Source: JAXHUK01 sp034189725 (GTDB lineage: Bacteria > Chloroflexota > Dehalococcoidia > SZUA-161). From it: DNA of 13,228 nt. The translations under genes were made by a program, and so were the position numbers. Under the pieces are notes generated by a model that saw nothing but the letters and a program-made list of their open reading frames with translations, was not told the DNA's origin and ran no database searches. Numbering within the stretch: position 1 is the stretch's first letter; every line of letters starts with the position of its first letter. The DNA is taken from the NCBI GenBank assembly GCA_034189725.1, contig JAXHUK010000132.1, positions 1 through 13,228 on the forward strand. Direction: 5' to 3'. Positions 1 to 8,418 of this stretch are shown here, piece after piece.

Positions 1-6
1 GGTGAT

Positions 7-1224
7 ATGCGGCCAAAATTGAGACAAATACAGGCTTCACTGGGTACATGGCAAGGGAGATCGGTGATAATACTTCAGGACCCTCTAGGTGTAGGCGAGA
101 GCGGTTTGGCAATACCCAGAAGTATTGCTCCCATATTGGAGCTATGTGACGGTACTCGAGACATTTCCGCTTTAAAAATTGCCCTGGAGTTGAGAACAGG
201 ATTAACAATACCTCAGGAATATATAGAAAACATGATCGCAGGATTCGATGAGGCGTTTTTGCTGGAGAACGAACGTTTTGCTCAGGCATATCAAGAAATG
301 GTAACAAAGTTCAGATCGGCTCATTGCCGTCCTCCGATTTTAGCAGGCAGGGTGTATCCAGAGGACCCGAAGTGGCTGGAATTCACCATCAGAGAGTACC
401 TCGACGCGGCTCTTTCAGAGGAAAAAGCAACATCTGAGATTGAGCACATACGTGGAGTTGTGAGCCCTCATATTGACTACAAACGCGGTGGTGCAATCTA
501 TGCACAGGTGTGGCAGCGAGCAGCAGCAGCAGTACAGTTAGCTGATTTAGCTATCATTCTGGGCACTAATCACTTCGCTTGCCAGAAATTGTTTACCCTG
601 ACCCGTCAGCATTACTCCTCACCTTGGGGGATATTAAACACAGCAAATGATGTTGTGGATAGACTGGTTACGGTGCTGGGGGAAGACGAAGTGTTTGCCG
701 AGGAAATCCACCATTCCACCGAGCATTCTGTGGAGATGGCTGCGATATGGCTACATTATTTCGCAAGAAACAGAAACCTTGAGATTCTACCGGTTCTCTG
801 TGGCTCATTTCAGAAATTCGTTGACGGTGCTACTACTCCGATAGAAGATGAAGAAATCGCTCTCTTCGTGGACGAGGTGAATAAAGCCACGAATAATCGT
901 CGTACTATCATTATCGCTGCTGGTGACCTTGCTCATGTGGGGCCTGCTTTTGGCGATCACTATCCTGTATGTATGCCGGAGAAAGCGAATCTCCTAGCAG
1001 CAGATAGCACCCTGATAGCAGCTATAGCCAATGGAGATGCCGAGAACATGTACTTGCAGATTAAGAATGAAGGTGACAGCAGGAGAATTTGTGGTCTGCC
1101 GCCCATATATCTGGCGTTGAGACTACTGGGAGAGACTAAAGGGGAGCTTACCGGATATGATCAGTGTCCGGCGGACCATTCGGGAACCTCATTTGTATCA
1201 ATCTGTGGCATGGTGCTCAGCTAG
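7..1224 (+). CDS. amrB: AmmeMemoRadiSam system protein B (Memo-like)
   Basis: A 405-residue Memo-family protein. The Memo core starts near residue 113 (AGRVYPEDP) and runs to the C-terminus. Conserved pieces are VVSPHIDY (His155), LGTNHF (His189), STEHSVE (His240), AAGDLAHVG (303-312) and RICGLPP (Cys362). The histidines and the cysteine correspond to the metal/active-site residues of human MEMO1. Residues 1-105 form an extra N-terminal domain (CDGTRDISAL...DEAFLLENERF), a common extension in bacterial AmrB that looks like a small helical/winged-helix domain. AmrB genes usually sit with AMMECR1-like and radical-SAM genes; those partners are not in this window and may lie to the left. The biochemical role is not settled. 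It is the only plus-strand gene and converges on the isomerase gene with 48 bases between stops. The ATG at 7 is used, but the frame is open to the left edge, so a start outside the window cannot be excluded. Confidence 0.9.
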   Translation: MRPKLRQIQASLGTWQGRSVIILQDPLGVGESGLAIPRSIAPILELCDGTRDISALKIALELRTGLTIPQEYIENMIAGFDEAFLLENERFAQAYQEMVTKFRSAHCRPPILAGRVYPEDPKWLEFTIREYLDAALSEEKATSEIEHIRGVVSPHIDYKRGGAIYAQVWQRAAAAVQLADLAIILGTNHFACQKLFTLTRQHYSSPWGILNTANDVVDRLVTVLGEDEVFAEEIHHSTEHSVEMAAIWLHYFARNRNLEILPVLCGSFQKFVDGATTPIEDEEIALFVDEVNKATNNRRTIIIAAGDLAHVGPAFGDHYPVCMPEKANLLAADSTLIAAIANGDAENMYLQIKNEGDSRRICGLPPIYLALRLLGETKGELTGYDQCPADHSGTSFVSICGMVLS

Positions 1225-1272
1225 CTTCCTGATTACAACTGCTGCCATTCTCTGGAGGGGTAGTGCGGGTGG

Positions 1273-2331
1273 TTAGGCTTCGGCAAGCCATTTTTTAAGA
1301 TAGTCGATAGCTTTTACCGGTGAGGGATCGGTCTCATAGAGAAGTGCCAGATAATAGCTAACCCAGTCTCCGAACAGAATGAGACTCATCATCTGACTCA
1401 GCGTTGTTTCGCCCAGGCCATCGATATCAGCACTGCTGATGTTTGCCTTTTGCAGCAGGTCAGAAGTGCTCTTGTATCTCACGAGTATGCGGGGATGCAG
1501 ATGCTGGGAGCGGAGAAATATTACGAAAATCCGTTGCGCCAGATCAGGGGGAAATTCGTAGCCGACAACTGCGTTATGGTTTAGCTCGGGAAATACTTCG
1601 TAAAATGCCCACGCTTTGCTATTCTCATTTATCTGAGTTTTCCAGCGTTTAGCCACAGGTGAAAGGAATTCTGACGCGTAGATCGTTACTATTTTGCCGT
1701 ACAGCTTTAACGCCAGTTGTTTGGCGGGATTGAGTGATGTAGGGCAAGTGTCGGCAAGTGTGGTTTGCAGGTTATCAAGCACCTTCACCATGTCCTCAAT
1801 CTCTGCTGATTTGTCATCTACAATGCCGAGCTTTTGACAGATGCCCAGCAAAGGGAACAGGCTGTATGCCAGGGCGGCTCGTGGTGGTGCTGCATAGTTG
1901 ATGATAAATACCGGGATATTGTTTTGTTCGGCAATAGTCTTGAGCTTGCCACCGGTAGTCAAGACGATTTTTTTGGCTGGTGTTGCCAGTGCCTGGGTAA
2001 ACGAAGAAAGGGTCTCTTCAGTCATCCCCGAGTAGCTTGAGGCAATCACAAGGGTGTTAGCATCAACTGTGGCAGGTAAGTTGTAGTCACGACTGGTCGA
2101 GATAAGCACCTTGCTTTCTGAAATCAGGCTACCGAGCAGGTCACCCCCGATAGCGGAGCCACCCATACCCAGGATGATGACCTTGTCTACGCTGGAATAA
2201 TGGGATGGTAGTTCGAAGTCTAAAGCCTGGTGCCAGGCCTTGAGGCATTGCTGAGGCAGCTCACGAATGCGTTCCCGCATCTCTGCAGGATCGAGGCTCT
2301 TAGGAACCTCTGGAGCATCCAAGTCTCTCAT
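1273..2331 (-). CDS. Bifunctional phosphoglucose/phosphomannose isomerase
   Basis: A 352-residue SIS-fold isomerase of the PGI/PMI family, which interconverts glucose 6-phosphate or mannose 6-phosphate with fructose 6-phosphate. The first SIS domain shows GMGGSAIGGDL (55-65) and the phosphate-binding SSYSGMTEE (98-106). The second half carries the family catalytic signatures INENSK (Glu236) and ELNHN (His252), and the C-terminal SPVKAIDYLKKWL (337-349) contains the expected lysine (Lys340). Length is normal for the family (about 300-350). It is the last gene of the minus-strand run, only 3 bases after the mutase stop, so translational coupling is likely; the Shine-Dalgarno is weak (AGG). With the mutase and nucleotidyltransferase upstream it completes a route from fructose 6-phosphate to a nucleotide sugar. 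No terminator is visible in the 48 bases after it. Confidence 0.93.
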   Translation of the reverse strand: MRDLDAPEVPKSLDPAEMRERIRELPQQCLKAWHQALDFELPSHYSSVDKVIILGMGGSAIGGDLLGSLISESKVLISTSRDYNLPATVDANTLVIASSYSGMTEETLSSFTQALATPAKKIVLTTGGKLKTIAEQNNIPVFIINYAAPPRAALAYSLFPLLGICQKLGIVDDKSAEIEDMVKVLDNLQTTLADTCPTSLNPAKQLALKLYGKIVTIYASEFLSPVAKRWKTQINENSKAWAFYEVFPELNHNAVVGYEFPPDLAQRIFVIFLRSQHLHPRILVRYKSTSDLLQKANISSADIDGLGETTLSQMMSLILFGDWVSYYLALLYETDPSPVKAIDYLKKWLAEA

Positions 2332-2334
2332 AGC

Positions 2335-3771
2335 CTAAATCCCAGCTAACTTTTTTCCTGCTGCGAGCAACCGTTCTACATGTGCCAAGGAGTCGCTTTC
2401 AGCATATATACGTAGCAGTGGTTCTGTACCTGAAAGGCGGATAAGCAGCCAGCTGCCGTCGCTGAGCCGGTAGCGGAAGCCATCAAATGTGTCTATGCTA
2501 GTAACAGCAGCAGTATCTATCTGGCCTGGCTTAAACTGGCTCAAGTGCTGTGATATCTCATCCTGTTTTTCCGTGTATTCTTCCTTGTGAAAGTGGAAAT
2601 CCTTGCGATCGTAGTGGTGAACTCCGACCTTATCGTAGAGATACTCTATTAGCTCTGAGGGTTTTTTCTTCAGTCTGACCATGAAATCGAGTATGTAGAG
2701 CGCGGCAAGCATGCCATCGCGCTCCGGGATATGCCCTCGAAAGCCGAATCCGCCACTCTCTTCGCCACCGATAAGGGCATTCTCAGCCATCATCTTGGGG
2801 CCGATATATTTGAAACCAACTGGTGTTTCAAATACTGGCACCGAGAAAATCTCGCCCAGACGGAATATCATATCGGAGGTGGTTATCGATTTGACCAGAG
2901 CTCCTCGTTCCCCTCGTACCTCCAGGAGATAAAGAGCCAGAAGTGCAAATACCTGAAGCTGTGTGACAAATTTGCCGTTCTCATCTAAAATTCCGATGCG
3001 GTCAGCGTCTCCATCCGTTGCTAATCCGATATCGATATTGCTATCCTTAATCATCCCTGAGAGCCGGGTGAGATTTTGTGAGATAGGTTCAGGTTGTATA
3101 CCTGGAAATAGGGGATTGCGCTCGTCATTTATCTCAATGACCTCAGTGGTTCCACCAGTGAGAAGCTGTTTAAAGTAACCGGCTCCACTGCCATACATAG
3201 AGTCAATTGCAATTACGAGCCCTGCCTGTCGTATCCGTTCGATATCGACCAATTTTGCTATGTGGCTGAGATAAACCGGTGCAGGATCGTAATGCTCGAT
3301 TAGCCCCTGGCTCAGTCCATCTTCCAGAGGGAGTCGCTTGACCTCTTCATTACTTATGACCTGTGCAATGTTGCTCTCAAGCTCTGCCGTTACTTCCGGT
3401 GAAGCACTACCGGCATACTCTGGTTTGTATTTGAATCCACTCCAAATGGCAGGGTTGTGACTGGCAGTGATAATAACGGCTCCAGCGGCTTTTTTTGCAA
3501 CGATGGCATAGCTAATCACAGGCGTCGGTGCCGGTGCAGGATTCAAATAGACTTTGATTCCATTGGCAGCAACCACCTCAGCCACAGCAGCGGCGAAATC
3601 CTCTGAAGCGAATCTGGTATCATAGCCAACCACTAAACCCTGAGCCGCGATACCGCGGTTGTGCAGGTAATTAGCTACACCCTGAGCGCAGATCCGGACG
3701 TTCTCAAATGTGTAATCTTCCCCGATTACACCACGCCAGCCGTCTGTGCCAAATTTAATCGTTTTTTTCAT
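2335..3771 (-). CDS. Phosphoglucomutase/phosphomannomutase
   Basis: An alpha-D-phosphohexomutase of 478 residues from the ATG at 3771. The four family signatures are present in order: the phosphoserine loop TASHNP (102-107, Ser104), the Mg-binding loop DGDADR (253-258), the sugar-binding loop GGEESGG (335-341) and the phosphate-binding RLSGTEP (445-451). It interconverts hexose 1- and 6-phosphates; glucose versus mannose preference cannot be read reliably. The frame is open to 3837, but that 22-residue extension overlaps the preceding gene and lacks family similarity, while KFGTDGWRG right after Met3771 is the typical N-terminus. Ten bases separate it from the nucleotidyltransferase stop and there is no clear Shine-Dalgarno, which suggests coupling to the gene upstream. 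Confidence 0.92.
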   Translation of the reverse strand: MKKTIKFGTDGWRGVIGEDYTFENVRICAQGVANYLHNRGIAAQGLVVGYDTRFASEDFAAAVAEVVAANGIKVYLNPAPAPTPVISYAIVAKKAAGAVIITASHNPAIWSGFKYKPEYAGSASPEVTAELESNIAQVISNEEVKRLPLEDGLSQGLIEHYDPAPVYLSHIAKLVDIERIRQAGLVIAIDSMYGSGAGYFKQLLTGGTTEVIEINDERNPLFPGIQPEPISQNLTRLSGMIKDSNIDIGLATDGDADRIGILDENGKFVTQLQVFALLALYLLEVRGERGALVKSITTSDMIFRLGEIFSVPVFETPVGFKYIGPKMMAENALIGGEESGGFGFRGHIPERDGMLAALYILDFMVRLKKKPSELIEYLYDKVGVHHYDRKDFHFHKEEYTEKQDEISQHLSQFKPGQIDTAAVTSIDTFDGFRYRLSDGSWLLIRLSGTEPLLRIYAESDSLAHVERLLAAGKKLAGI

Positions 3772-3781
3772 AGTACAATTA

Positions 3782-4894
3782 CTAAAATGAAATGGCGTTA
3801 TTCCCGATTGCACTGCCAGGCTGGATTCTGATGCCATGCTCCAACTTGTTACAGTTACCGATAATGACGTCGTCGCTAATGATCGAACCGTCGACTATCC
3901 AGGTGTTGTTACCGATAAAAGAGTTATTTCCTACAACGCTATTCCTGACCATCACATCGTTGCCCAGGTTCACGTTTTGCCAGAGAACAGCTTCATCAAT
4001 GGTGCTACCCTGTCTGATAGTACATCGGTTTCCCAGGACAACAGGCCCTGAAATTCGTACATTCTGTTCAATTGTGCAGTCTTTACCGATAACTACTGGC
4101 CCGACAATCTTGGCCGTCTGATGTATGTTACAACCTTCTTCTACCCAGACATCGTCTGCTATTGATTTGCCCGTGAATCGAGCGATAGCTTTTCCCATGA
4201 GGATATCATGATGTAGTGTTAAGTAGTCTTCAGGGTTGCCAATATCGATCCAGTACGAGTTGGAACGATACCCCAGAAATGGAATTTCCTGTTCCACCAA
4301 ATCGGGAAAGAGCCCCCGTTCTAACATGCAATGGGTTCTGGCGGGGACGAGATGAAGCAATTCAGGTTCGAGTATGTAGGTGCCAGCATTAATGAGGTTG
4401 GTGGTCACGTTCTCCCAACTGGGTTTCTCGATAAATTGGAGGACTCTTCCCTCCGAGTCAGTTTCGACCACTCCATATTTTGTGGGGTCTTCCACTGCAG
4501 TGAGGGCAATGGTAGCTTTGGCTTTATGTTCTTGATGGAACGCTATCATGTCAGTAAGATTGATGTCGGTAAATATATCCCCATTGAATACAACAAAGGT
4601 ATCGTCAAGAAATTGTTCTGCATTCTTTAATGCACCACCAGTACCCAGTGGTATCTGCTCAAAGGTATAGGTTAACCGAACACCGAAGTTTTCACCGTCT
4701 CCGAAATGATTTCGGATAATGTCAGGAAGGTAGCAGATAGCGAGAACGATCTCGTCGATATGATGCCTTTTAATGTTGTCCAGCATATGCTCAATGAATG
4801 GTTTGTTGGCAACAGGAACCATAGGTTTTGGCATATTATACGTTAGGGGACGCAAACGCAAACCTTCCCCCCCAACAAGGATTATTGCTTTCAC
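3782..4894 (-). CDS. Sugar-1-phosphate nucleotidyltransferase with left-handed beta-helix
   Basis: A 370-residue NDP-sugar pyrophosphorylase, making a nucleotide-activated sugar from NTP and a hexose 1-phosphate. The N-terminal Rossmann-like domain has the nucleotide loop GGEGLRLRPLT (8-18; Leu in place of the usual Thr after the second Gly), MPKPMVPV (21-28), LGTGGAL (83-89), the metal-binding FNGDIFTD (103-110), IEKP (155-158), NAGTYILEP (169-177) and YWIDIGNPEDY (214-224). Residues about 250-365 are hexapeptide repeats of a left-handed beta-helix, as in GDP-mannose pyrophosphorylases and some glucose-1-phosphate thymidylyl/uridylyltransferases. Substrate is uncertain; the adjacent PGI/PMI and phosphohexomutase make GDP-mannose attractive. 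The start is GTG at 4894, fixed by the GAGGAG five bases upstream and the conserved MKAIILVGG. It lies 18 bases after metK. Confidence 0.92.
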   Translation of the reverse strand: MKAIILVGGEGLRLRPLTYNMPKPMVPVANKPFIEHMLDNIKRHHIDEIVLAICYLPDIIRNHFGDGENFGVRLTYTFEQIPLGTGGALKNAEQFLDDTFVVFNGDIFTDINLTDMIAFHQEHKAKATIALTAVEDPTKYGVVETDSEGRVLQFIEKPSWENVTTNLINAGTYILEPELLHLVPARTHCMLERGLFPDLVEQEIPFLGYRSNSYWIDIGNPEDYLTLHHDILMGKAIARFTGKSIADDVWVEEGCNIHQTAKIVGPVVIGKDCTIEQNVRISGPVVLGNRCTIRQGSTIDEAVLWQNVNLGNDVMVRNSVVGNNSFIGNNTWIVDGSIISDDVIIGNCNKLEHGIRIQPGSAIGNNAISF

Positions 4895-4899
4895 TCTTG

Positions 4900-4905
4900 C
4901 TCCTC
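4900..4905 (-). promoter_or_regulatory. Ribosome binding site for the GTG-started nucleotidyltransferase
   Basis: The minus strand reads GAGGAG here, five bases before the GTG at 4894. It lies wholly in the 18-base gap after the metK stop and decides the non-ATG start. Confidence 0.75.
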
Positions 4906-4912
4906 GTTTAGA

Positions 4913-6127
4913 TTAAGCTAGGCCAGCCTCTTCCCGTAGCTTTGCTGCTTTATCCGTATGCTCCCAGGGAAGATCAATGTCACTGCGACCGAAGTGTCCA
5001 TAGGCAGCAGTTTGTTTATAGATGGGATGCCTGAGATTGAGGGACTCGATGATTGCACCGGGACGAAGGTCAAAGTGCTTATTGATCAGTTCGAGGATAA
5101 TGCTTTCCTCGACCTTGGCGGTACCAAAAGACTCGATGGCGATAGAGATGGGATGAGCTATGCCAATAGCATACGAAAGCTGTAGTTCCAGGCGATCAGC
5201 AAGGCCTGCTGCGACGATGTTCTTGGCAACATAGCGGGCAGCATAGGCCGCGGAACGGTCTACCTTCGTTGGATCTTTCCCTGAGAATGCGCCACCACCA
5301 TGTCTGGCTACTCCTCCGTAGGTATCGACCAACAGCTTTCGCCCCGTAAGTCCGGTATCTCCCATTGGTCCACCAATGACAAATCTTCCGGTCGCGTTGA
5401 CGTAGTATTTCGTATGTTTATCTAAAAGATGGGTAGGAATGACTTCTCGGATTACCAGTTCCTGGATATCACGGTGTATCACATCATTACTGGTTGCCTC
5501 ATCATGCTGGGCACCGATGACTATTGCCTCGATCCTCTTGGGAATCCCATAGCTGTACTCAACTGTTACCTGGGATTTACCGTCTGGGCGTAAATAGGGG
5601 AGAGTACCATCCTTTCTCAGCTTAGCCAGACGATGACATATCTTGTGAGCCAGAGAAATCGGGAGCGGCATCAGTTCAGTGGTTTCGTTACACGCGAAAC
5701 CCATCATCATGCCCTGATCGCCAGCACCCAGGGTCTCCTTCTCATTCGAATTGTTTCCCCTGTCCCTTGTCTCCATCGAGTGTTCAACGCCCATTGCGAT
5801 ATCTGGCGATTGCTCTTTTATGGTCACGATGACACCGCAGGTTTCGTTGTCGAAACCATACTTAGCGCGAGTATATCCTATATCGCGGACGGTATCTCTG
5901 ACAATCTGGGGTATCTCAACGTAGCAATCAGTGGTAATTTCTCCGGCTACGATTACCAACCCGGTAGTAGCCATAGTCTCGCAGGCTACTCTTGCCATTG
6001 GATCCTTGGTTAAGATCGAATCCAGAACAGCATCTGAAATCAGATCGCATAGTTTATCTGGGTGCCCCTCTGTAACCGATTCCGAGGTCACCAGCATTGA
6101 AGGTGATTTCATAAAAGTGTTGCCCAT
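4913..6127 (-). CDS. metK: S-adenosylmethionine synthetase (methionine adenosyltransferase)
   Basis: Makes S-adenosylmethionine from methionine and ATP, in the cytosol. The 404-residue length fits the bacterial family. All signatures are present: TSESVTEGHPDK (14-25, with the ATP-contacting His22), GAGDQG (134-139), and GGGAFSGKDPTKVDRSAAY (277-295), the phosphate-binding and active-site loop. IKEQSPDIA (103-111) and the C-terminal YGHFGR (376-381) are also typical. The ATG at 6127 has a very strong Shine-Dalgarno (AAGGAGGAG, 6131-6139, core five bases away) inside the 13-base gap after ahcY. The sequence shows no sign of damage. Placed directly after ahcY and near mtnP, mtnA and a methionine-synthase-like gene, it is part of a SAM-cycle cluster. 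The strong binding site suggests high expression relative to neighbours. Confidence 0.97.
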   Translation of the reverse strand: MGNTFMKSPSMLVTSESVTEGHPDKLCDLISDAVLDSILTKDPMARVACETMATTGLVIVAGEITTDCYVEIPQIVRDTVRDIGYTRAKYGFDNETCGVIVTIKEQSPDIAMGVEHSMETRDRGNNSNEKETLGAGDQGMMMGFACNETTELMPLPISLAHKICHRLAKLRKDGTLPYLRPDGKSQVTVEYSYGIPKRIEAIVIGAQHDEATSNDVIHRDIQELVIREVIPTHLLDKHTKYYVNATGRFVIGGPMGDTGLTGRKLLVDTYGGVARHGGGAFSGKDPTKVDRSAAYAARYVAKNIVAAGLADRLELQLSYAIGIAHPISIAIESFGTAKVEESIILELINKHFDLRPGAIIESLNLRHPIYKQTAAYGHFGRSDIDLPWEHTDKAAKLREEAGLA

Positions 6128-6140
6128 TAGCTCCTCCTTC

Positions 6141-7409
6141 TTAAGTTCCTAATTCCCAACTCTCGAGGTAATGTTTCTGCTCAGGTGTGAGGGTATCGAT
6201 AGTAATCCCCATAGCTTGGAGTTTGATCCTGCCAACTTCGCTATCCAGTTCGTCAGGGACAGGGTAGACCTTGGGTGAAAGGTCCTTGCCTCGTTTAACC
6301 ATATATTCAGCACATAGAGCCTGGTTAGCGAAGCTCATGTCCATAACACTGGCAGGATGTCCCTCGGCAGCGGCCAGGTTGATTAGCCTGCCTTCGCCGA
6401 GGAGAAATATATTCTTCCCATCGGGGAGTGTATATTGATCCACGAACTCTCGTATCTGTTTCTTGGCCACAGCCAGTTGTTCCAGGGCGGGGATATTTAT
6501 CTCAGCATTGAAATGACCGCTATTGGCCATTATTGCCCCATCTTTCATAGCCACCATGTGTTCCTTGTTAAGAACGTTCAAATCTCCGGTCAGTGTGATA
6601 AAAATGTCACCTATCCTGGCCGCTTCACTTAGAGGCATGACTTGATAGCCATCCATTACTGCTTCCAACGCGCGAATGGGTTCGACTTCGCATACTATGA
6701 TATGGGAACCAAGCCCCTTTGCTCGTAATGCGACCCCTCGACCGCACCAACCATAGCCGCAGACCACTACTTTCTTACCTGCCCAGAGGATATTGGTCGC
6801 TCTGGTGATGCCGTCGATAGTGCTTTGCCCTGTACCATAGCGATTATCAAAAAAGTGTTTTGTCTGGGCATCGTTTACAGCAATAATTGGATACTTGAGC
6901 TTCCCCTCATTTTGGAGACTCCTCAGTCTGATTACTCCAGTTGTCGTCTCCTCCGTTCCACCCGTTATGTTATCGAGTAGGTCCCCGCGTTCCTTGTGAA
7001 TCGACGCAACGAGGTCAGCACCATCATCCATCGTAATATGCGGTTTGTGATCGAGTGCCGCGTTAATATGGTTATAGTAGGTTTCGTTATCTTCGCCCTT
7101 AATGGCAAAGACAGGAATTCCATGCTCGATCACCAAACAGGCAGCCGTATCGTCCTGGGTTGACAGGGGATTGGATGCACAAATGGCAAGATCTGCCCCA
7201 CCTGCCTTGAGGGTTAGAGCCAGGTTTGCTGTCTCAGTTGTAACATGTAAACACGCTGCAATACGAATCCCCTTCAATGGCTTTTCTTGCGAAAACCTCT
7301 CTGCAATCATTCTAAGCACGGGCATTTCGCGGGCTGCCCACTGGATGCGGAGGCTTCCTGCTGAGGCCAGAGAAGGGTCTTTGATATCGCTTGCTACTTT
7401 TCCGCTCAA
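6141..7409 (-). CDS. ahcY: S-adenosylhomocysteinase, archaeal/thermophile-type
   Basis: Splits S-adenosylhomocysteine reversibly to adenosine and homocysteine with bound NAD. The 422 residues show LHVTTETANL (54-63, His55), DDGADL (128-133), GGTEETTTG (150-158), NDAQTKHFFDNRYGTGQS (179-196, with Lys184 and Asp188), the Rossmann loop GYGWCGRG (218-225) and NSGHFNAEI (296-304, His299). The C-terminus is YLESWELGT instead of the DHYRY tail that reaches into the partner's NAD site in mammalian-type enzymes; this is usual in archaea, Thermotoga and related lineages. Some archaeal relatives prefer S-inosylhomocysteine, so the true substrate could differ. The start is TTG at 7409, supported by AAAAGGAG seven bases upstream; its TTGA overlaps the TGA of the PHP gene by four bases, implying coupled translation. 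Confidence 0.95.
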   Translation of the reverse strand: MSGKVASDIKDPSLASAGSLRIQWAAREMPVLRMIAERFSQEKPLKGIRIAACLHVTTETANLALTLKAGGADLAICASNPLSTQDDTAACLVIEHGIPVFAIKGEDNETYYNHINAALDHKPHITMDDGADLVASIHKERGDLLDNITGGTEETTTGVIRLRSLQNEGKLKYPIIAVNDAQTKHFFDNRYGTGQSTIDGITRATNILWAGKKVVVCGYGWCGRGVALRAKGLGSHIIVCEVEPIRALEAVMDGYQVMPLSEAARIGDIFITLTGDLNVLNKEHMVAMKDGAIMANSGHFNAEINIPALEQLAVAKKQIREFVDQYTLPDGKNIFLLGEGRLINLAAAEGHPASVMDMSFANQALCAEYMVKRGKDLSPKVYPVPDELDSEVGRIKLQAMGITIDTLTPEQKHYLESWELGT

Positions 7410-8329
7410 GTTAATACTCCTTTTATTTTGCTGATAACACCCTTTGTGTTTGAGCTAAACTGCTTCCAAACCAGGTCAGGTATGTTTAAAACACCCATCA
7501 AGATCGGGTTCTGATGGCAATCACTACCCCCGGTCATAATCAGGCTATGTTTTTTGGCAAATTCAATGTAGTGTTCTGTAGTCTTGGTGTTATTTCGAGA
7601 GTGCCAGCACTCGACACCATCTATACAATCCAGTATATATTCTTCGATAATCCTTGTCTGCCTGTCTAAATCGTGCGATAGGCTTACCAGTGATGTACCG
7701 TGAGGGTCATTTGGATGGGCAAGAACCAGTTTGCCCCCCGCATGTCCGATTAACTTCGCTGCCTCCTCAAGAAAGAGGGGATATTTTGGAACGTCACACT
7801 TCACGAGGTATTTTTCGAATGCTTCCTGAGTGTCTCTAACAATCTGCTTTTGTATCAAGTAGTTCGCTATGTGAGGCCGACCGAATACCCCATCGACATT
7901 TCGCTGTATAGTTCTCATGTCGTGCTCTGTAAACCTGGGTATGCCTTCCTTATCGAACTCAGCATTCAGATTCTCCATGATCTGACGTGCCCGTACTTCC
8001 CTGTGTTCTTTTACCGAAAGGAGCTTGGAATTCAACTCTCGGTCTTTACTATCGAATCCGTATCCCAGGAAATCCAGAGAAATCGTCCTGATACCAGTTT
8101 CCGGACTTTGATACTCTAAGGTGACATTCAATTCCACCCCGGTTACATATGCCATTCCATATTCCAGGGCGAGTTCGATTGCCTGTTCCTGGCAATCTAT
8201 AGAATCATGGTCGGTTATCGATATGAACTCGATATTTCTATTATTAGCCTCCTCAAAGACGTCTTCAAGCGGCAGTTTACCGTCGGAACCTGTCTTAGTA
8301 TGAATGTGCAGGTCGGTTTTCATGGTCAT
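7406..8329 (-). CDS. PHP-domain metal-dependent phosphoesterase (TrpH/YciV-like)
   Basis: A PHP-family hydrolase of about 307 residues. Numbering from the inner ATG at 8323, the metal-site set looks complete: DLHIHT (His6, His8), SITDHDSI (Asp38, His39), GVEL (Glu64), GRPHIA (His151), LAHPND (His203), ECWHS (His241) and GGSDCHQ (Asp268, His270). This arrangement matches TrpH-like PHP enzymes that remove phosphate from 3',5'-bisphosphonucleotides or short oligonucleotides; the substrate here is not shown. It precedes ahcY with a four-base overlap (TTGA), so it may deal with a nucleotide by-product of the SAM cycle, but this is inference only. Possible starts are TTG 8335, ATG 8329 and ATG 8323; none has a good Shine-Dalgarno. 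A TACAAT hexamer (8346-8351) lies just upstream, so it could head the six-gene run. Confidence 0.88.
   Translation of the reverse strand: MTMKTDLHIHTKTGSDGKLPLEDVFEEANNRNIEFISITDHDSIDCQEQAIELALEYGMAYVTGVELNVTLEYQSPETGIRTISLDFLGYGFDSKDRELNSKLLSVKEHREVRARQIMENLNAEFDKEGIPRFTEHDMRTIQRNVDGVFGRPHIANYLIQKQIVRDTQEAFEKYLVKCDVPKYPLFLEEAAKLIGHAGGKLVLAHPNDPHGTSLVSLSHDLDRQTRIIEEYILDCIDGVECWHSRNNTKTTEHYIEFAKKHSLIMTGGSDCHQNPILMGVLNIPDLVWKQFSSNTKGVISKIKGVLT
7417..7424 (-). promoter_or_regulatory. Ribosome binding site fixing the TTG start of ahcY
   Basis: The minus strand reads AAAAGGAG here, with seven bases before the TTG at 7409. The site lies inside the last codons of the PHP gene. No other in-frame start near the conserved N-terminus has a comparable site, so this supports the TTG. 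Confidence 0.75.
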
Positions 8330-8345
8330 CTGCAAAGGCTGTGAT

Positions 8346-8351
8346 ATTGTA
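8346..8351 (-). promoter_or_regulatory. Possible -10 element ahead of the PHP-ahcY-metK run
   Basis: The minus strand reads TACAAT here, 16 bases before the ATG at 8329, in the only gap of note (about 90 bases) upstream of the six-gene run. No convincing -35 is found 16-18 bases further up, so this is tentative. Confidence 0.25.
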
Positions 8352-8418
8352 GCAAGGTGAAGTTTGCATAACTGCTATCGTGGGTACGTTGCCATTTCAA
8401 TTGAGCAATGCCTCAGTG

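Noticed and set aside
1225..1272. Possible shared terminator between the convergent genes
   Set aside because: No stem followed by a T-run is visible in either direction in these 48 bases.
3772..3837. Upstream extension of the mutase gene by 22 residues
   Set aside because: It overlaps the end of the nucleotidyltransferase gene and lacks family similarity; the typical KFGTDGWRG N-terminus follows directly after the ATG at 3771.
4331..4630. 99-residue plus-strand open frame inside the nucleotidyltransferase gene
   Set aside because: It is antisense to a conserved enzyme, with no supporting start signal or domain.
5633..6013. 126-residue plus-strand open frame inside metK
   Set aside because: It is fully antisense to a highly conserved gene, with no ribosome binding site and no recognisable motif; a coding shadow.
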